The notes under the pieces were generated by a model. The model saw nothing but the letters and a program-made list of their open reading frames with translations, did not search any database and was not told the DNA's origin. DNA of 64,000 nt from contig CAKRFU010000008.1 in assembly GCA_934320845.1 (NCBI GenBank), forward strand, positions 62,001 to 126,000, in the 5' to 3' direction. Source of the stretch: an uncultured Lachnospiraceae bacterium (GTDB lineage Bacteria > Bacillota > Clostridia > Lachnospirales > Lachnospiraceae). Made by a program: the position numbers and the translations under genes. Shown here piece by piece: positions 36,327 through 47,085 of this stretch; within the stretch, counting starts at the first letter, position 1, and every line of letters begins with the position of its first letter.

Positions 36327-36986
36327 ATGGAGGACAGAATTAGTAAACTGGCACCATCAATATTGTCGGCAGATTTCTGTAGGCTCGGGGAACAGATACA
36401 TGAACTTGAAAATAATAATATCAATCTTTTGCATATTGACATTATGGACGGAGTTTTTGTGCCGTCAATATCTTTTGGAATGCCTGTCATCAAATCAATA
36501 AGAAAGATAACAGACATGTTTTTTGATGTGCATTTAATGATAAGTGAACCCATAAGATATATAGAAGCTTTCGCAAAATGCGGAGTTGATGGAATTACAG
36601 TACACATTGAAGCATGTAAAGACCTTGAGGCAACGCTAGATAAAATAAAAGAGCAGAATATGAAGTGCGCTGTAGCGATAAATCCTGATACGGAAATAGA
36701 AAAAATCGCATATGTGCTTGATAAAGTGGACATGGTTCTGGTTATGAGTGTATATCCGGGATTTGGCGGGCAGAAATTTATATTGGAGTCTTTTGAGAAG
36801 GTAGAGAGATTAGACAGCATAAGAAAAGATAAGAATTTGGATTTTCTTATTGAGATAGATGGCGGTGTTAATGCAGAAAATGCCGGAAAGATAGCAGAGA
36901 GTGGGGCAGACTGGCTTGTTGCGGGAACTGCCATATTTAGTGGAAATATAACTGAAAATATAAAAAAAATAAAGGAGGAGATTTAA
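36327..36986 (+). CDS. rpe: ribulose-phosphate 3-epimerase
   Basis: This 219-aa TIM barrel interconverts ribulose-5-phosphate and xylulose-5-phosphate. LAPSILSADF opens it. HIDIMDGVFVPSISFG, DVHLMI and YPGFGGQKFI supply catalytic Asp and metal-binding His residues, and EIDGGV and GTAIF bind phosphate. AGGAGG ribosome site; standard Firmicutes location after rsgA. Confidence 0.97.
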   Translation: MEDRISKLAPSILSADFCRLGEQIHELENNNINLLHIDIMDGVFVPSISFGMPVIKSIRKITDMFFDVHLMISEPIRYIEAFAKCGVDGITVHIEACKDLEATLDKIKEQNMKCAVAINPDTEIEKIAYVLDKVDMVLVMSVYPGFGGQKFILESFEKVERLDSIRKDKNLDFLIEIDGGVNAENAGKIAESGADWLVAGTAIFSGNITENIKKIKEEI

Positions 36987-36987
36987 A

Positions 36988-37785
36988 TTGCTTCTTGAGA
37001 CTATTCCTTTAGGCAGGACAGTAGAAATATATGTAGACAGGGAAGGGTATAGATACAGACTTACAAGCAAAGTAGAATATGTAGATGAAAAAAAAGTATG
37101 CGTTACACTTATAGCAGCTCATGGCCGTGCATTCAAATTTATGCCGGAGGATAACGTTAGCATAATATACAGAGACAATGAGACTATGTGGGAGTGGCCG
37201 AATTGCAGGGCAGGAATTGCGAAAATGGAAGGTGTCCTGATACACTATTTTGAGATAAGTGATAAAGGAAAATCCTTTAACAGAAGAAATGCTTACAGAG
37301 TGACACTTGATGCTGAGACGATGTTTGGATTTTATATGAATACATCGACAGGTTTGAGAGTTTCTGAAATGCCATATCCGGATACGGATGATCCTGATTT
37401 TCTGAGTTATAAGACGCCGGTTCCTGAATTTGTTCAGGGAATGGTAAAAGATGTAAGTGAAACAGGAGTTAATATATGTCTTAATGTTTCGATGAAAACA
37501 GACGATGCGGTATTTTTCAACATTCCCTCACCATTGGGAGAACTGAAATCCAAAGCACAGATTGTCAGAAAGAGTGAAATTAATTCCAAGGGAAGCAAAT
37601 ATTCATATTCATATGGATGCGTTTTTCAGCAGACTGATAACAGACTGATAAAATACATATATGATATTCAGAGAGAGAGGTTGAAAAAGCAGAGAGAACT
37701 TCAGGAGAGAGAGGAAGAACTCAGAATGGAGATTTCTGCACAAAAAGGCCAGTTGGTGGGTGAAAATCCGGAAAGTGCCGAGTGA
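36988..37785 (+). CDS. PilZ domain (YcgR-like) c-di-GMP receptor
   Basis: This 265-aa protein has an N-terminal beta domain like that of flagellar brake proteins (about 1-95) and a C-terminal PilZ domain. PilZ signatures are Arg100-x3-Arg104 (RNAYR) and Asp155-x-Ser157-x2-Gly160 (DVSETG), the residues that grip cyclic di-GMP. The tail (about 230-265) is a charged helix. Translation starts at TTG 36988 behind AAAGGAGGAG, one base after the rpe stop. It overlaps the thiN start region. A motility or surface gene inside this housekeeping operon is unusual. Confidence 0.88.
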   Translation: MLLETIPLGRTVEIYVDREGYRYRLTSKVEYVDEKKVCVTLIAAHGRAFKFMPEDNVSIIYRDNETMWEWPNCRAGIAKMEGVLIHYFEISDKGKSFNRRNAYRVTLDAETMFGFYMNTSTGLRVSEMPYPDTDDPDFLSYKTPVPEFVQGMVKDVSETGVNICLNVSMKTDDAVFFNIPSPLGELKSKAQIVRKSEINSKGSKYSYSYGCVFQQTDNRLIKYIYDIQRERLKKQRELQEREEELRMEISAQKGQLVGENPESAE

Positions 37786-37787
37786 TT

Positions 37788-38471
37788 ATGAAAATATTTA
37801 ATAAAACACTAATTATCAGCGGTGGAAAAACGGACATAGATTTTGCAAAAGAATATTTGGAAAAACATCAATTTGATACGGTTGTGTGTGCGGATTCGGG
37901 ACTTAATACAGCTTATGCGTTAGGATTAAAAGTTGATTATTTCATGGGAGACTTTGACAGTGTTTCATCAGATGTGTTAAAATTGTACATGGACAGAAAA
38001 ATTCCAAATTCAACAGATGCAGAGTTTGTTCAGTATCCGGCAGAGAAAGATGCGACAGATACTGAACTTGTGCTTGACTTTGTGCTTGAAAACAATCCGT
38101 CAACAATCGTTATATTGGGAGCGACAGGCGGAAGGATAGACCACCTTCTTGCCAATATCGGAATATTATTGAAAGCATTAAAAAAAGATATTGAAACATA
38201 TATTGTTGACAGATATAACAAAATTTTTCTTGTTGGAAAAAATACGGAGTTATATAAAGATGATATGTGGAATAAATATATCTCATTTTATCCATATACG
38301 GATGAAGTGACAAATTTAAGATTATCAGGATTGAAATACGAGCTGTACGGAGAGGCCATAAAGATTGGAAGCAGCAGAACAGTGAGTAATGAATTTCCGG
38401 ATGACTGTGACAAAGCCAATGTATCATTTGATGATGGAATTTTGATAGTCATACAGTCGAAGGACCAATGA
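37788..38471 (+). CDS. thiN: thiamine diphosphokinase
   Basis: This 227-aa enzyme makes thiamine pyrophosphate from thiamine and ATP. VVCADSGLNTAYALGLKVDY, FMGDFDSVS and FPAEKDATDTE-like QYPAEKDATDTE are the family's pyrophosphoryl transfer motifs. LGATGGRIDHLLANI follows. Start at ATG 37788, or GTG 37782 overlapping the PilZ stop. It is the last gene of the operon. Confidence 0.94.
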   Translation: MKIFNKTLIISGGKTDIDFAKEYLEKHQFDTVVCADSGLNTAYALGLKVDYFMGDFDSVSSDVLKLYMDRKIPNSTDAEFVQYPAEKDATDTELVLDFVLENNPSTIVILGATGGRIDHLLANIGILLKALKKDIETYIVDRYNKIFLVGKNTELYKDDMWNKYISFYPYTDEVTNLRLSGLKYELYGEAIKIGSSRTVSNEFPDDCDKANVSFDDGILIVIQSKDQ

Positions 38472-38561
38472 TAGCAGCAGGATAATAGGGGACTAAGATT
38501 AGGGGTTTGCATCTCTTACTAATGATAGTTCCAAATGAGGAGTGCGAAAGGGAGGTACGAT

Positions 38562-40088
38562 ATGAACGAAAAAGAAATTGTAGAGAAGTTTGTCGTAAAA
38601 TTCAGGAAGTACAGCAAAAAATCTGAGCGCGTTAAAAAAACAAATCAGATGGTTATAGTCTGCATGACTATAATAAAAGGTTTTTTACTGTTTGGGTTTA
38701 TAGCTCAGATACTTCTTGGCAGACAGGGTGCGGCGATGATAGGAGTACCGGCTGTCATATTAGCTGTAAGTATTATAGCGGATTGGTTATTATATATTAA
38801 GGATCATTCATCAGCCGTCTTAAAAAATGTGATGATTTACGGTTTTCTGATAGTATATGCATTTCTTAATTTCATGAACGGTTCAGAGTTTGTAATTTTA
38901 TATATTATTCCACCATTGCTTTGTTGTATGCTTTATTATAACAAGCAGTTTAATGTAAGTATTGTGATAGCTGCGATACTTATAATTGTGATACGTGCAG
39001 TAAAAGAAATGATTTTGATTGGAATAGTAAAACAGTCAGAATTTATGATGATGGCAATTACGGTTATGACACTTTTGTTTTTCCAGTGGGCGGCAAGGGT
39101 GTTGAAACAGTTCGATCATGATGCCATGCACACGATGCAGGATGAGCAGAAGAGGCAGGATATAATGATGAAAGATATCCTGAATGTTGCTGATATGACC
39201 AGAGTTAAGGTTGAAGAGACATCGGACAGAATGATAGGATTGAAGAATTCAACAAATTCAGTAAATCAGTCATTACATGAGATTGCACAGGGGATATTAA
39301 GTACGGCAGAAAGTATACAGGAGCAGTCGGAGATGACAGGTAAGATTCAGACTGCAGTGCGGATTGCAAAAGAGAATACTGAAGAAGTTGTCAAGTCTGC
39401 TCAGACATCAGCGGAACAGATGAACAATAACACTCAGCGAATGGAGATATTGAAAAAGCAGTCTGAGGACATAGAGGCAGTTGAACTTGATGTTGAAAAG
39501 GCAATGGATGAACTTAGGGCTAAAGCAGAGGAAGTTTCAAATATAACCAAGGTTATCTTTTCAATATCAGACCAGACGACACTCCTTGCATTAAATGCTT
39601 CCATAGAGAGTGCAAGAGCGGGAGAGGCAGGAAAAGGTTTTGCTGTTGTTGCTGACCAGATAAGAGACTTGTCGGATCAGACAAAGAAGTCAACAGAACA
39701 GATAGAACAAATTGTCAATCAGTTAAATGAAAATGCCGACTTTACGGCAAATCTTGTAGGAAGATCAAAGGCTGCGGCAAGTAAACAGAAAGAACTTATT
39801 GAGGAAAATGTAAAAAGTTTTGATGAGCTTAGCAGGCAGTCAGAAGAACTGTCAAATCGCGCAGACAATCTTGAACGTGAGATTGAAAATCTGTTAGAAT
39901 CAAATAATCGTATAGTTGAGAGCATTACACAGCTTTCTGCTGTAAGTGAGGAAGTTACCGCAAGTACGCAGGAGGCAAGTAATATGAGTGAGAATGACAT
40001 GAAAGAACTTGAATCTGTTGCAGGTAGTGTATTTGAGGTTCAGGAAACTGTTGATAAGTTGAAGAAATATAATTCAGATAAAGCATAG
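38562..40088 (+). CDS. methyl-accepting chemotaxis protein without a large sensor domain
   Basis: This 508-aa receptor has a short cytoplasmic start, then about five or six hydrophobic segments in residues 35-180 with only short loops, so sensing must be within or near the membrane. There is no obvious periplasmic Cache domain. The C-terminal half is the signalling coiled coil. Its hairpin tip ([20 protein letters not shown], then [16 protein letters not shown]) would bind CheA and CheW. ATG 38562 has GGGAGGT upstream. It stands just after an operon containing a PilZ gene. Confidence 0.92.
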   Translation: MNEKEIVEKFVVKFRKYSKKSERVKKTNQMVIVCMTIIKGFLLFGFIAQILLGRQGAAMIGVPAVILAVSIIADWLLYIKDHSSAVLKNVMIYGFLIVYAFLNFMNGSEFVILYIIPPLLCCMLYYNKQFNVSIVIAAILIIVIRAVKEMILIGIVKQSEFMMMAITVMTLLFFQWAARVLKQFDHDAMHTMQDEQKRQDIMMKDILNVADMTRVKVEETSDRMIGLKNSTNSVNQSLHEIAQGILSTAESIQEQSEMTGKIQTAVRIAKENTEEVVKSAQTSAEQMNNNTQRMEILKKQSEDIEAVELDVEKAMDELRAKAEEVSNITKVIFSISDQTTLLALNASIESARAGEAGKGFAVVADQIRDLSDQTKKSTEQIEQIVNQLNENADFTANLVGRSKAAASKQKELIEENVKSFDELSRQSEELSNRADNLEREIENLLESNNRIVESITQLSAVSEEVTASTQEASNMSENDMKELESVAGSVFEVQETVDKLKKYNSDKA

Positions 40089-40111
40089 TAAATGTTTTAT
40101 GGTGCGATAAT

Positions 40112-40155
40112 AAATAGTCAGAGTGAACATATTGATATTTGCTCTGGCTATTTTT
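40112..40155 (+). terminator. terminator after the chemoreceptor gene
   Basis: AATAGTCAGAG pairs with CTCTGGCTATT (one G-T), with partial pairing inside the loop, and the stem ends in five T. Confidence 0.75.
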
Positions 40156-40321
40156 ATAAAAAATCAGGTTTTTCTAAGTACGGTGAGATAGGACTTGATG
40201 AGGGGTGTCCTCATATCTGGATGAAGAAGATATTAGGTTAAATATGCGAATAAAAAATTTTTGTTTGAGCATACTATTTTGGAACAAAAATAAATTAAAA
40301 ACATTAACAGGAGGGTTTCAA

Positions 40322-40780
40322 ATGGTATTAGAACAAAAAGAGATGGATGTTATAAAGGAGTTACAGACACAGGAAAAAAGCTGTGTAGAGAAATATCGCA
40401 GATATAAAGAGCAGGCATGTGATATGGAACTTAAAAATCTGTTTGAAAAAATTGAAAAACTTGAACAGAAACATTATGACACACTTGGAAAGGTTCTTGA
40501 AGGAGAGGTGCCTGAGTGTAACTGCAATGATGATGATGGTAAAGACTATGAACCGCCGGTGACATACACTCAGGCTGATAACAGTGAAGATAAAAAGACA
40601 GACTGTTTTTTGGTGACAGATTGTATCGGAACAGAAAAAATGGTTTCGTCTGAATATAATTCAAAAGTATTCCGCTTTGCAAATGCTGCACTTAGAAAGC
40701 TTATGGCAGATATTCAGATTGAAGAACAGAATCATGCAGAAATGCTTTATAAATATAAGACGGCTAACGGTATGGCATAA
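40322..40780 (+). CDS. CotF-like spore coat / ferritin-like protein
   Basis: This 152-aa mostly helical protein has an N-terminal helix pair (LEQKEMDVIKELQTQEKSC and LKNLFEKIEKLEQKHYDT) and a central acidic, cysteine-rich loop (ECNCNDDDGKD). A C-terminal helix pair contains CIGTEKMVSSEYNSKVFRFA. This is the ferritin-like CotF/COG5577 layout seen in coat-associated proteins of spore-formers. The ATG at 40322 follows AGGAGGG; the frame upstream to 40205 has no ribosome site. Confidence 0.75.
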   Translation: MVLEQKEMDVIKELQTQEKSCVEKYRRYKEQACDMELKNLFEKIEKLEQKHYDTLGKVLEGEVPECNCNDDDGKDYEPPVTYTQADNSEDKKTDCFLVTDCIGTEKMVSSEYNSKVFRFANAALRKLMADIQIEEQNHAEMLYKYKTANGMA

Positions 40781-40903
40781 GCATTTGGTATTCCTTGTAT
40801 TTTTATATCCGCTTTGGTAAAATATATAAAGTATTAAATTTTTGATTTTAAATTTTAAAGTCGGAGTTTACAGAGTCGTGTTGACTTAGAAGGAGGACCA
40901 AAG

Positions 40904-42082
40904 ATGGATTTTTATAAGAGAGCATTAGAATTAAAAGATGAGACGATACAAAACAGGCGGCGTATTCATAAGAATGCAGAAGTCGGTCTTGATACACCTA
41001 AAACTAAAGCATTTGTAATTGAAAAATTGAAAGAATACGGTTTGGAGCCGGAAGAATGCGGTTATGGAGTTACTGCACTTTTAGGAAAAAAAGAAGGCAA
41101 AGTCCTTTTATTGCGTGCGGACATGGATGCACTGCCGATGCCTGAGCAAAGTGGTGAAGAATTTGCGTGTCCTTCAGGAAAAGAAGCTCACACATGTGGT
41201 CATGATTTTCATGCCGCCATGCTTCTTACTGCCGCAAAGATGTTAAAAGAGAACGAAGATTTGATTGACGGAACAATCAAATTTATGTTCCAGCCGGCAG
41301 AGGAGACATTTGAAGGCAGCAAAAACATGATAGAAAACGGCATTTTGGAAAATCCAAAAGTAGATGCAGCACTTGCGTATCATGTATCACCAGGAAAGAT
41401 GCCAGTCGGTTTGTTTATGTACAACTCAAAAGATACAATGATGTATTCCGTTGACGGTTTTAAAATAAAGATAAAGGGAAAAGGCTCTCACGGGGCGTAT
41501 CCTCATGTAGGTGTTGATCCGATAAACATTGGTGTTCATGTTCATCTTGCATTGCAGGAACTTATAGCAAGAGAAAGTGACCCATCAAAAGCATGTGTTC
41601 TTACGATAGGTCAGTTTAAGGCAGGGACAGCGGCAAATATAATTCCTGAGGAAGCCATTTTGCAGGGAACTATCCGTACAAACGACAATGAGGCGAGAGA
41701 AAAACTTGTGAGAAGAATGAAGGAAGTGGCGAAGAAAACGGCAGAGGTCTACAATGGAACAGCAGAGGTTGAGATGATTTCAGAGGTACCGCCTCTTATA
41801 TGTAATCCTGAATTTACAAATGAAATTGTAAGTTATATGAAAGAGACAAACATTCCGGGACTTATGCCATATCCTGATGTGTCAGCAAGTGCTTCTGAGG
41901 ATTTTGCAGTTATAGCCCAGAAGGTTCCAAGTACATTTATGTATTTATCAGCTGGCTATATGGATGAGCGTGGGGAATATCCGGCACATCATCCGAAGGC
42001 GAGATTTAATGAAGAAGTTTGTCCGATAGGTTCAGCATGTCTTGCACATTGTGCCGTAGAATGGCTTAGCAGGCATAAATAA
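40904..42082 (+). CDS. M20 family amidohydrolase
   Basis: This 392-aa M20D metallohydrolase belongs to the group that deacylates N-acyl amino acids or related amides. DMDALPMPE, the metal-site HTCGHDFHAAML (Cys and His ligands), QPAEE and KGSHGAYPH with GVDP are in family order. A dimerisation lid lies about 180-290. The substrate is unknown. AGGAGG ribosome site; the repeat copy C follows. Confidence 0.92.
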   Translation: MDFYKRALELKDETIQNRRRIHKNAEVGLDTPKTKAFVIEKLKEYGLEPEECGYGVTALLGKKEGKVLLLRADMDALPMPEQSGEEFACPSGKEAHTCGHDFHAAMLLTAAKMLKENEDLIDGTIKFMFQPAEETFEGSKNMIENGILENPKVDAALAYHVSPGKMPVGLFMYNSKDTMMYSVDGFKIKIKGKGSHGAYPHVGVDPINIGVHVHLALQELIARESDPSKACVLTIGQFKAGTAANIIPEEAILQGTIRTNDNEAREKLVRRMKEVAKKTAEVYNGTAEVEMISEVPPLICNPEFTNEIVSYMKETNIPGLMPYPDVSASASEDFAVIAQKVPSTFMYLSAGYMDERGEYPAHHPKARFNEEVCPIGSACLAHCAVEWLSRHK

Positions 42083-42118
42083 TTTCTAAACTAAAGAACT
42101 TTATGAAAATAAAATAAC

Positions 42119-42196
42119 ATGATAAAAGGGTCAAGCCAATAGATAGCAATTTGTATGTAAACATACATTGCTATCTGCTTTCGACCCTTACATCAT
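42119..42196. repeat. palindromic repeat family, copy C
   Basis: The outer arms (ATGATAAAAGGGTC and GACCCTTACATCAT) enclose an inner hairpin AGATAGCAAT (42141-42150) / ATTGCTATCT (42166-42175) topped by TTGTATGT-AA-ACATAC. It shares GGGTCAAGCCA and the apical sequence with the copy at 47086-47267. It may also end the amidohydrolase transcript, but lacks a T-run. Confidence 0.8.
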
Positions 42197-42221
42197 AATA
42201 TAAATTACAAGGAGAAGAAAA

Positions 42222-43640
42222 ATGGCAGATACACAGAATATACAGGTTGCGATTCCGCTTCCTGAAAATAAAAGAAAATGCGTACAGGTAGGCTGCATAT
42301 GCATGATGCTTTCGGTAGCAATGTACGGACTTGTTTTTGCAACACTCACATCACCTATATTGGAGAGCGTAAATGCGATGGGATATGTCGGATTATTTTC
42401 GATATTTTCGGCACTTGGTTTATCTATTATGACGCCAATCGGCGGCAAACTCGGTGACTTGATTGGACGCAGAAATATAGTAGTGATTCCGGGAATTATA
42501 TGTGCAGTCTGTGGTATAGCATTTGCATTTGTTCGTTCGCTTGTTCCGCTTATGGTATTAAGACTTTTGATAAGTCTTGCACAGGGAGCATTTACAGCGG
42601 CACCTTATATTATAACGGGGCTTATAAATGAGAGAAAAAATGTGCCAAAGGCAATGGGAATGCTTGCGACATCAATAGCAGTAGGAGGATTTGGCGGAAG
42701 CATTTTAGCCGGGATTCTCACAGATATGGGAATGCTCCAGGCTGCAATAATTATGCCGGCAGTACCTCTTATAGCAGGTGTTATTCTTATTGGTTTAAAC
42801 CTTCCAAACCAGAAGAATGAGGGAAGCGTAAAACTTGATGTACCGGGAATAATAACACTTGTTATTGCACTTTGCGGCATATTGCTTGCACTTAATTTTG
42901 GTTCTTCTGTAGGATTTGCACATCCAGCGATTATAGCAGGCTTTATTATCGGCATCGCAGCGTTGATTATGTTTGTCAAAATTGAGAACAAAACAGATGA
43001 ACCGCTTATACCAATGTATTTATTTAAAAATAAAAAATATACTGTTCTTCTTGTGATAGGTTTTATCTGCTATTTTTATCAGAATGCGATGAATGTTTAT
43101 GCGCCTATCGGAGCGTTGCAGGTTATGAAGGCTTCTACAAGTCTTACGGGTGCATTACAGATGCCTAGAACCCTACTCACAATAATACTTCCTACGATTG
43201 CAGGAGTATGGGTTGGCAAGAAGGCTGCAAACGCATGGAAAGCTATGGTTGTGGCGACTGTTTTTGTTGTGATTCCTATGGCTATGATGGCATTTACAAC
43301 GCCATCTACATCAATAATCTTATATTTTATTGCACTTACTGTTACGGGAATTGCTGAAAGTTTTAGGGCAGTTTCAATTACTCCGACGGCACAGGCAACT
43401 TTAGAACCACATGACATGGGTGTGGGAACATCCCTTGTAAATTTTGCAAATTCACTGGCGCAGACTATCTCGGCAGCAGTTTTTGCAGTTGCTTACAATG
43501 CGTGTACTGCATCTGACCCTACAAATACCACATTTATAAAAAACGGTGTAAATGCAGTATTTATAGTAGCAGCCGTAGTCACAGCGGCAGGATTTGTTTT
43601 GGCTGTGGCAGTTATAAGACCACTCATAAACGAAAAATAA
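42222..43640 (+). CDS. MFS transporter (14-helix drug-exporter type)
   Basis: This 472-aa major facilitator has about 14 membrane segments. The family loop motif appears as [15 protein letters not shown] between helices 2 and 3, and [11 protein letters not shown] resembles the exporter motif C region. Such DHA2-type proteins export drugs or metabolites with protons. No regulator is adjacent; a hybrid histidine kinase follows 34 bases later and may be co-transcribed. Confidence 0.88.
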   Translation: MADTQNIQVAIPLPENKRKCVQVGCICMMLSVAMYGLVFATLTSPILESVNAMGYVGLFSIFSALGLSIMTPIGGKLGDLIGRRNIVVIPGIICAVCGIAFAFVRSLVPLMVLRLLISLAQGAFTAAPYIITGLINERKNVPKAMGMLATSIAVGGFGGSILAGILTDMGMLQAAIIMPAVPLIAGVILIGLNLPNQKNEGSVKLDVPGIITLVIALCGILLALNFGSSVGFAHPAIIAGFIIGIAALIMFVKIENKTDEPLIPMYLFKNKKYTVLLVIGFICYFYQNAMNVYAPIGALQVMKASTSLTGALQMPRTLLTIILPTIAGVWVGKKAANAWKAMVVATVFVVIPMAMMAFTTPSTSIILYFIALTVTGIAESFRAVSITPTAQATLEPHDMGVGTSLVNFANSLAQTISAAVFAVAYNACTASDPTNTTFIKNGVNAVFIVAAVVTAAGFVLAVAVIRPLINEK

Positions 43641-43674
43641 TTATAACGACTTATACTGTACAAGGAGAGTACAT

Positions 43675-45708
43675 ATGACAGAAGGTAGCAAGAAGAACTC
43701 AGAGAACGAAAGCGTACATATAGGAAAAGATTATAAAGACATAGAAGATACGCTGTACAATGCCGGAGTAGGTATTTGGTCTATTGAACTTCCGGATGAC
43801 GGGGAACCTTGTATGTTCGTTGATAAAACCATGAATATGCTGATGGGCATGACGGATGATATTACTCCGCAATACAGATACAAGGCGTGGAATGAGCGTA
43901 TTGATGCAGAGTATTATGACATAGCAAAGGAATCCGTTGACCACATGATAAAAGACGGCAAGTCAGAGTGCACATATGCATGGTATCATCCTACACTTGG
44001 AAAGAGGTATGTAAGGTGTGGTGGAATATGTGACAGAAGTTTTAAAAATGGGATAAAATTAAAAGGGTATCATCAAGACGTTACAGAAATTCAGCTTAAA
44101 GAAGAAAAACATAAACGGATGCTTAAAGAGCAATATTCCGTTATTGGTGCGTTCAGCAGTATTTATAATGTTGTCTGGGCATATAATATAGAAAAGAATA
44201 CGGTTCGTGTTATAAGCCAGGATGAAAATCTGTTTGAGCCGGCACAGGAAGCAGAGTATGATGCCACAAAAGCAATAGATAACGTAATAAATCAATGTGT
44301 TGCAAAAGACTATCAGGAAATGATGAAGAAATTTTATAATCTTGAGAGAATTGCAAAACAGCTTGAAAAAGAAAAAAGCGTTTCAGAAGAGTTTGTAGAC
44401 ACGATACTTGGCTGGTGCAGAATTACTGCACTCCCTATAAGTAAAGATAAAGGCGGAAAAGTATTGCAGATACTTGTAGGCGTTCAAAAGATTGATGAGG
44501 AAAAAAGAAAAGAACTGGAGTCACAGACACTTCTTGCAAAAGCTTACGAGGAAGCAAAAAGGGCGAATGTTGCAAAGACGGAATTTCTTGCAAGAATGTC
44601 ACATGATATAAGAACTCCTATGAATGGAATTCTTGGGATGACAAAGATTGCCGGAAAATGTGTTGATGATAGGGAGAAAGTTCTTAGTGCACTTTCAAAG
44701 ATAAGTGCCGCAGGCACACAGCTTGAAAGGCTTATCAACGATGTGCTTGATATGAGCAGGCTTGAAAGTGGAAAGACAGAGCTCACAAGAGAAAAATTTG
44801 ATATATGTGAACTTCTCACAAGTGGCTATGAATCCATTTCAACGATGGCACTTGAAAATAATGTAAGAACAGTTGGTATTCATTTTGATATACAACATAA
44901 AAATGTTATTGGAAGTCCTCTGCATATACAAAGAGTATCACTAAATATATTGTCAAATGCCGTGAAATACAATAAAACGAACGGCACAATGGAGTTGTGG
45001 CTTGACGAAGTTCCAATAGATAAAAATCATTCAATGTACTGTTTCACGGTAAAGGATACCGGTGTTGGGATGAGTGAAGAGTACATAAAGCATATTTTTG
45101 AACCGTTTTCAAGAGAACATACAGATGCAGGAACGAATTATCAGGGAACAGGTCTTGGCATGGCTATAACAAAAGAACTCATTGAACTGATGAATGGCAT
45201 AATCGATGTGGAGAGTAAAATCGGCGAGGGCTCAACTTTCAGATTTCAGATTCCTTTTGAAGTATGTGAAGATAAAGAATATGAAAATAAGAACAAAAAG
45301 ATAGAAGGAAAGAATATAAAAGGCGTAAAAGTTCTTCTTGTTGAAGATAATGAGTTAAACATGGAAATTGCAAAGTTTCTGCTTGAGGATGCAGAAGCGG
45401 AAGTCACCTCTGCTTACAACGGCGTAGAAGCCGTGAATAAGATAAAAGAGTCAGAAGTTAATGGACACAGGTTTGATGTGGTGCTTATGGATATTATGAT
45501 GCCAAAGATGGATGGACTTACAGCATCAAGAGCAATTAGAGATATAGGAACCGACTATACAAAAAATATTCCTATAGTTGCTATGACGGCAAATGCATTT
45601 TTGGAGGATGTAAAAAAATGCCTTGCAGCAAAAATGAATGCGCATATAAGTAAGCCGATAGATATAGACACATTGACAAATACAATATATGGATTACTTA
45701 ATAAATAA
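43675..45708 (+). CDS. hybrid sensor histidine kinase / response regulator
   Basis: This 677-aa soluble-looking protein has no membrane helices. Two PAS-like sensor regions (about 20-140 and 150-280) are followed by the phospho-accepting His310 ([11 protein letters not shown]), an ATP-binding domain ([25 protein letters not shown]), and a receiver domain with LLVEDNELN, phospho-acceptor Asp606 ([12 protein letters not shown]) and SKPI. There is no output domain, so a separate Hpt or regulator is needed; none is adjacent. Hybrid kinases of this style are frequent in gut Lachnospiraceae. Confidence 0.93.
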   Translation: MTEGSKKNSENESVHIGKDYKDIEDTLYNAGVGIWSIELPDDGEPCMFVDKTMNMLMGMTDDITPQYRYKAWNERIDAEYYDIAKESVDHMIKDGKSECTYAWYHPTLGKRYVRCGGICDRSFKNGIKLKGYHQDVTEIQLKEEKHKRMLKEQYSVIGAFSSIYNVVWAYNIEKNTVRVISQDENLFEPAQEAEYDATKAIDNVINQCVAKDYQEMMKKFYNLERIAKQLEKEKSVSEEFVDTILGWCRITALPISKDKGGKVLQILVGVQKIDEEKRKELESQTLLAKAYEEAKRANVAKTEFLARMSHDIRTPMNGILGMTKIAGKCVDDREKVLSALSKISAAGTQLERLINDVLDMSRLESGKTELTREKFDICELLTSGYESISTMALENNVRTVGIHFDIQHKNVIGSPLHIQRVSLNILSNAVKYNKTNGTMELWLDEVPIDKNHSMYCFTVKDTGVGMSEEYIKHIFEPFSREHTDAGTNYQGTGLGMAITKELIELMNGIIDVESKIGEGSTFRFQIPFEVCEDKEYENKNKKIEGKNIKGVKVLLVEDNELNMEIAKFLLEDAEAEVTSAYNGVEAVNKIKESEVNGHRFDVVLMDIMMPKMDGLTASRAIRDIGTDYTKNIPIVAMTANAFLEDVKKCLAAKMNAHISKPIDIDTLTNTIYGLLNK

Positions 45709-45730
45709 GTTTATTTTAAGTTAAAAAGAA

Positions 45731-45760
45731 AGGGCGATTATGAAATCGTCTTTTTTTTGT
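45731..45760 (+). terminator. terminator after the hybrid kinase
   Basis: GGGCGATT / AATCGTCT stem with an ATGA loop followed by eight T. Confidence 0.85.
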
Positions 45761-45936
45761 AGCAAACTATATAAAAAAGATAAAGTGCACAAAAAGTATA
45801 TTGGTAAACAAAATAAATTGTCTAAAATTACATGCAAATACATTTACATTTTAGGGGTAGTTAAAATAAATAGACTGACATATAATTTTTAACGTAATAA
45901 ATGAGAAAATTTAATAAAAATAAAGGAGAGATTGCA

Positions 45937-47076
45937 ATGAGAAACAAAATACTTAAAAAAATTATGGCAGGAATGCTCACAGGTGCACTTGTTATTTCAG
46001 GTTTTGGACTTGGTGGCTTTACGCAGAAAGCAAAAGCTGAAAGTACAGAGCTCAACTTAAATGGCAAATATCATGCAGCACTTGGTATTCAGACATGCAA
46101 TACAAAATGGTTTTCGCGTTTGGGATATTTTGGAAAAGACAATAACAAATATTATGGAACAAAAAATTATGCCAAACTTATAGGTGATGATGGAAATGCA
46201 AAGGGAACTTTCAACGACGTTGAGATAGCAGGAAACGGTACATATGAAGTGTCACTTACAAATGCGGAATTTGAAGGAGAAACAGCGATTTCACAGCTTC
46301 ATATAGCAACTGATATACCTGTTAAAGATAAAGATGACGTTATTAGTTTTACAGACCTTAAAGTTACGGTAAATGACAAAGAAGTTATCTCATATGATAA
46401 GGCTATTCTTGAAAATGAAAAGTATAATAAAAACGGAGCAGTTCCTATTCTTATAAATCATTGGAGAACAAATGTTGTTTCAGCACTTAAAGATAAGGGA
46501 CTTTCAGAGGATTCTGGAAGTGGATATAATCTTTTAAACGGTAAGGGAAAAGAAAATATTTCAGTAACATTTACTGTATCAGGATTCAACTATAATAAGG
46601 GTGAGACACCTGATGGAGAGCCTATTATAATTGATGTTTCTCCGGCAGCAAAAGTCGGTACTAAAAAGAAAGTATCAGGAAATACATATGTAGTAACAAA
46701 GTCTGACAAAAAGACAGGAACAGTTGCACTCGTTACGGGAAAGAAAACAGCCGCAAAGGTAACAGTTCCCGGAGCAGTTACAATTGGTGATTATTCATAT
46801 AAGGTAACAGAAGTTAAGGCATCAGCATTTGCGGGAAGTAAGAAACTTAAGAGTGTGAAACTTGGTAAGAATGTCGCAAAGATAGGAGATAAGGCATTTA
46901 GTGGATGTGCTAAACTTGAAACTATTGATTTATCTGCAAATACATCTCTTAGCAGTGTAGGCAAAAATGCCGTAAAGGGAGTATCAGCTAACTGTGTTGT
47001 AAAGGCTCCAAAGAGCAAAAAAGCAGCTTATAAAAAATTATTTGCAGGTAAAGGAAAGAAAGTAGCTGTAAAATAA
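45937..47076 (+). CDS. secreted protein with unknown N-domain and LRR-like C-terminus
   Basis: This 379-aa protein has a signal peptide (KKIMAGMLTGALVISGFGLGGF, cleaved near AKA). A domain of about 200 residues (LNLNGKYHAALGIQT, ETAISQLHIATDIP, INHWRTNVV, FTVSGFNY) is shared with the product of 47302-48147. Its C-terminal 130 residues look like BspA-type repeats: GDYSYKVTEVKASAFAGSKK, then KLKSVKLGKNV and KIGDKAFSGCAKL. Tryptophans and tyrosines in the shared domain fit glycan binding, but that is inference. ATG 45937 follows AAAGGAGAG. Confidence 0.8.
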   Translation: MRNKILKKIMAGMLTGALVISGFGLGGFTQKAKAESTELNLNGKYHAALGIQTCNTKWFSRLGYFGKDNNKYYGTKNYAKLIGDDGNAKGTFNDVEIAGNGTYEVSLTNAEFEGETAISQLHIATDIPVKDKDDVISFTDLKVTVNDKEVISYDKAILENEKYNKNGAVPILINHWRTNVVSALKDKGLSEDSGSGYNLLNGKGKENISVTFTVSGFNYNKGETPDGEPIIIDVSPAAKVGTKKKVSGNTYVVTKSDKKTGTVALVTGKKTAAKVTVPGAVTIGDYSYKVTEVKASAFAGSKKLKSVKLGKNVAKIGDKAFSGCAKLETIDLSANTSLSSVGKNAVKGVSANCVVKAPKSKKAAYKKLFAGKGKKVAVK

Positions 47077-47085
47077 TGGTATGAA

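Noticed and set aside
36320..36934. A 204-codon minus-strand frame inside rpe
   Set aside because: Lies fully within the conserved epimerase gene in antisense; no ribosome site or recognisable domain.
38472..38561. Possible cyclic di-GMP riboswitch before the chemoreceptor, given the PilZ gene upstream
   Set aside because: The GEMM core sequences are absent and the gap of about 90 bases is too short for the full fold plus ribosome site.
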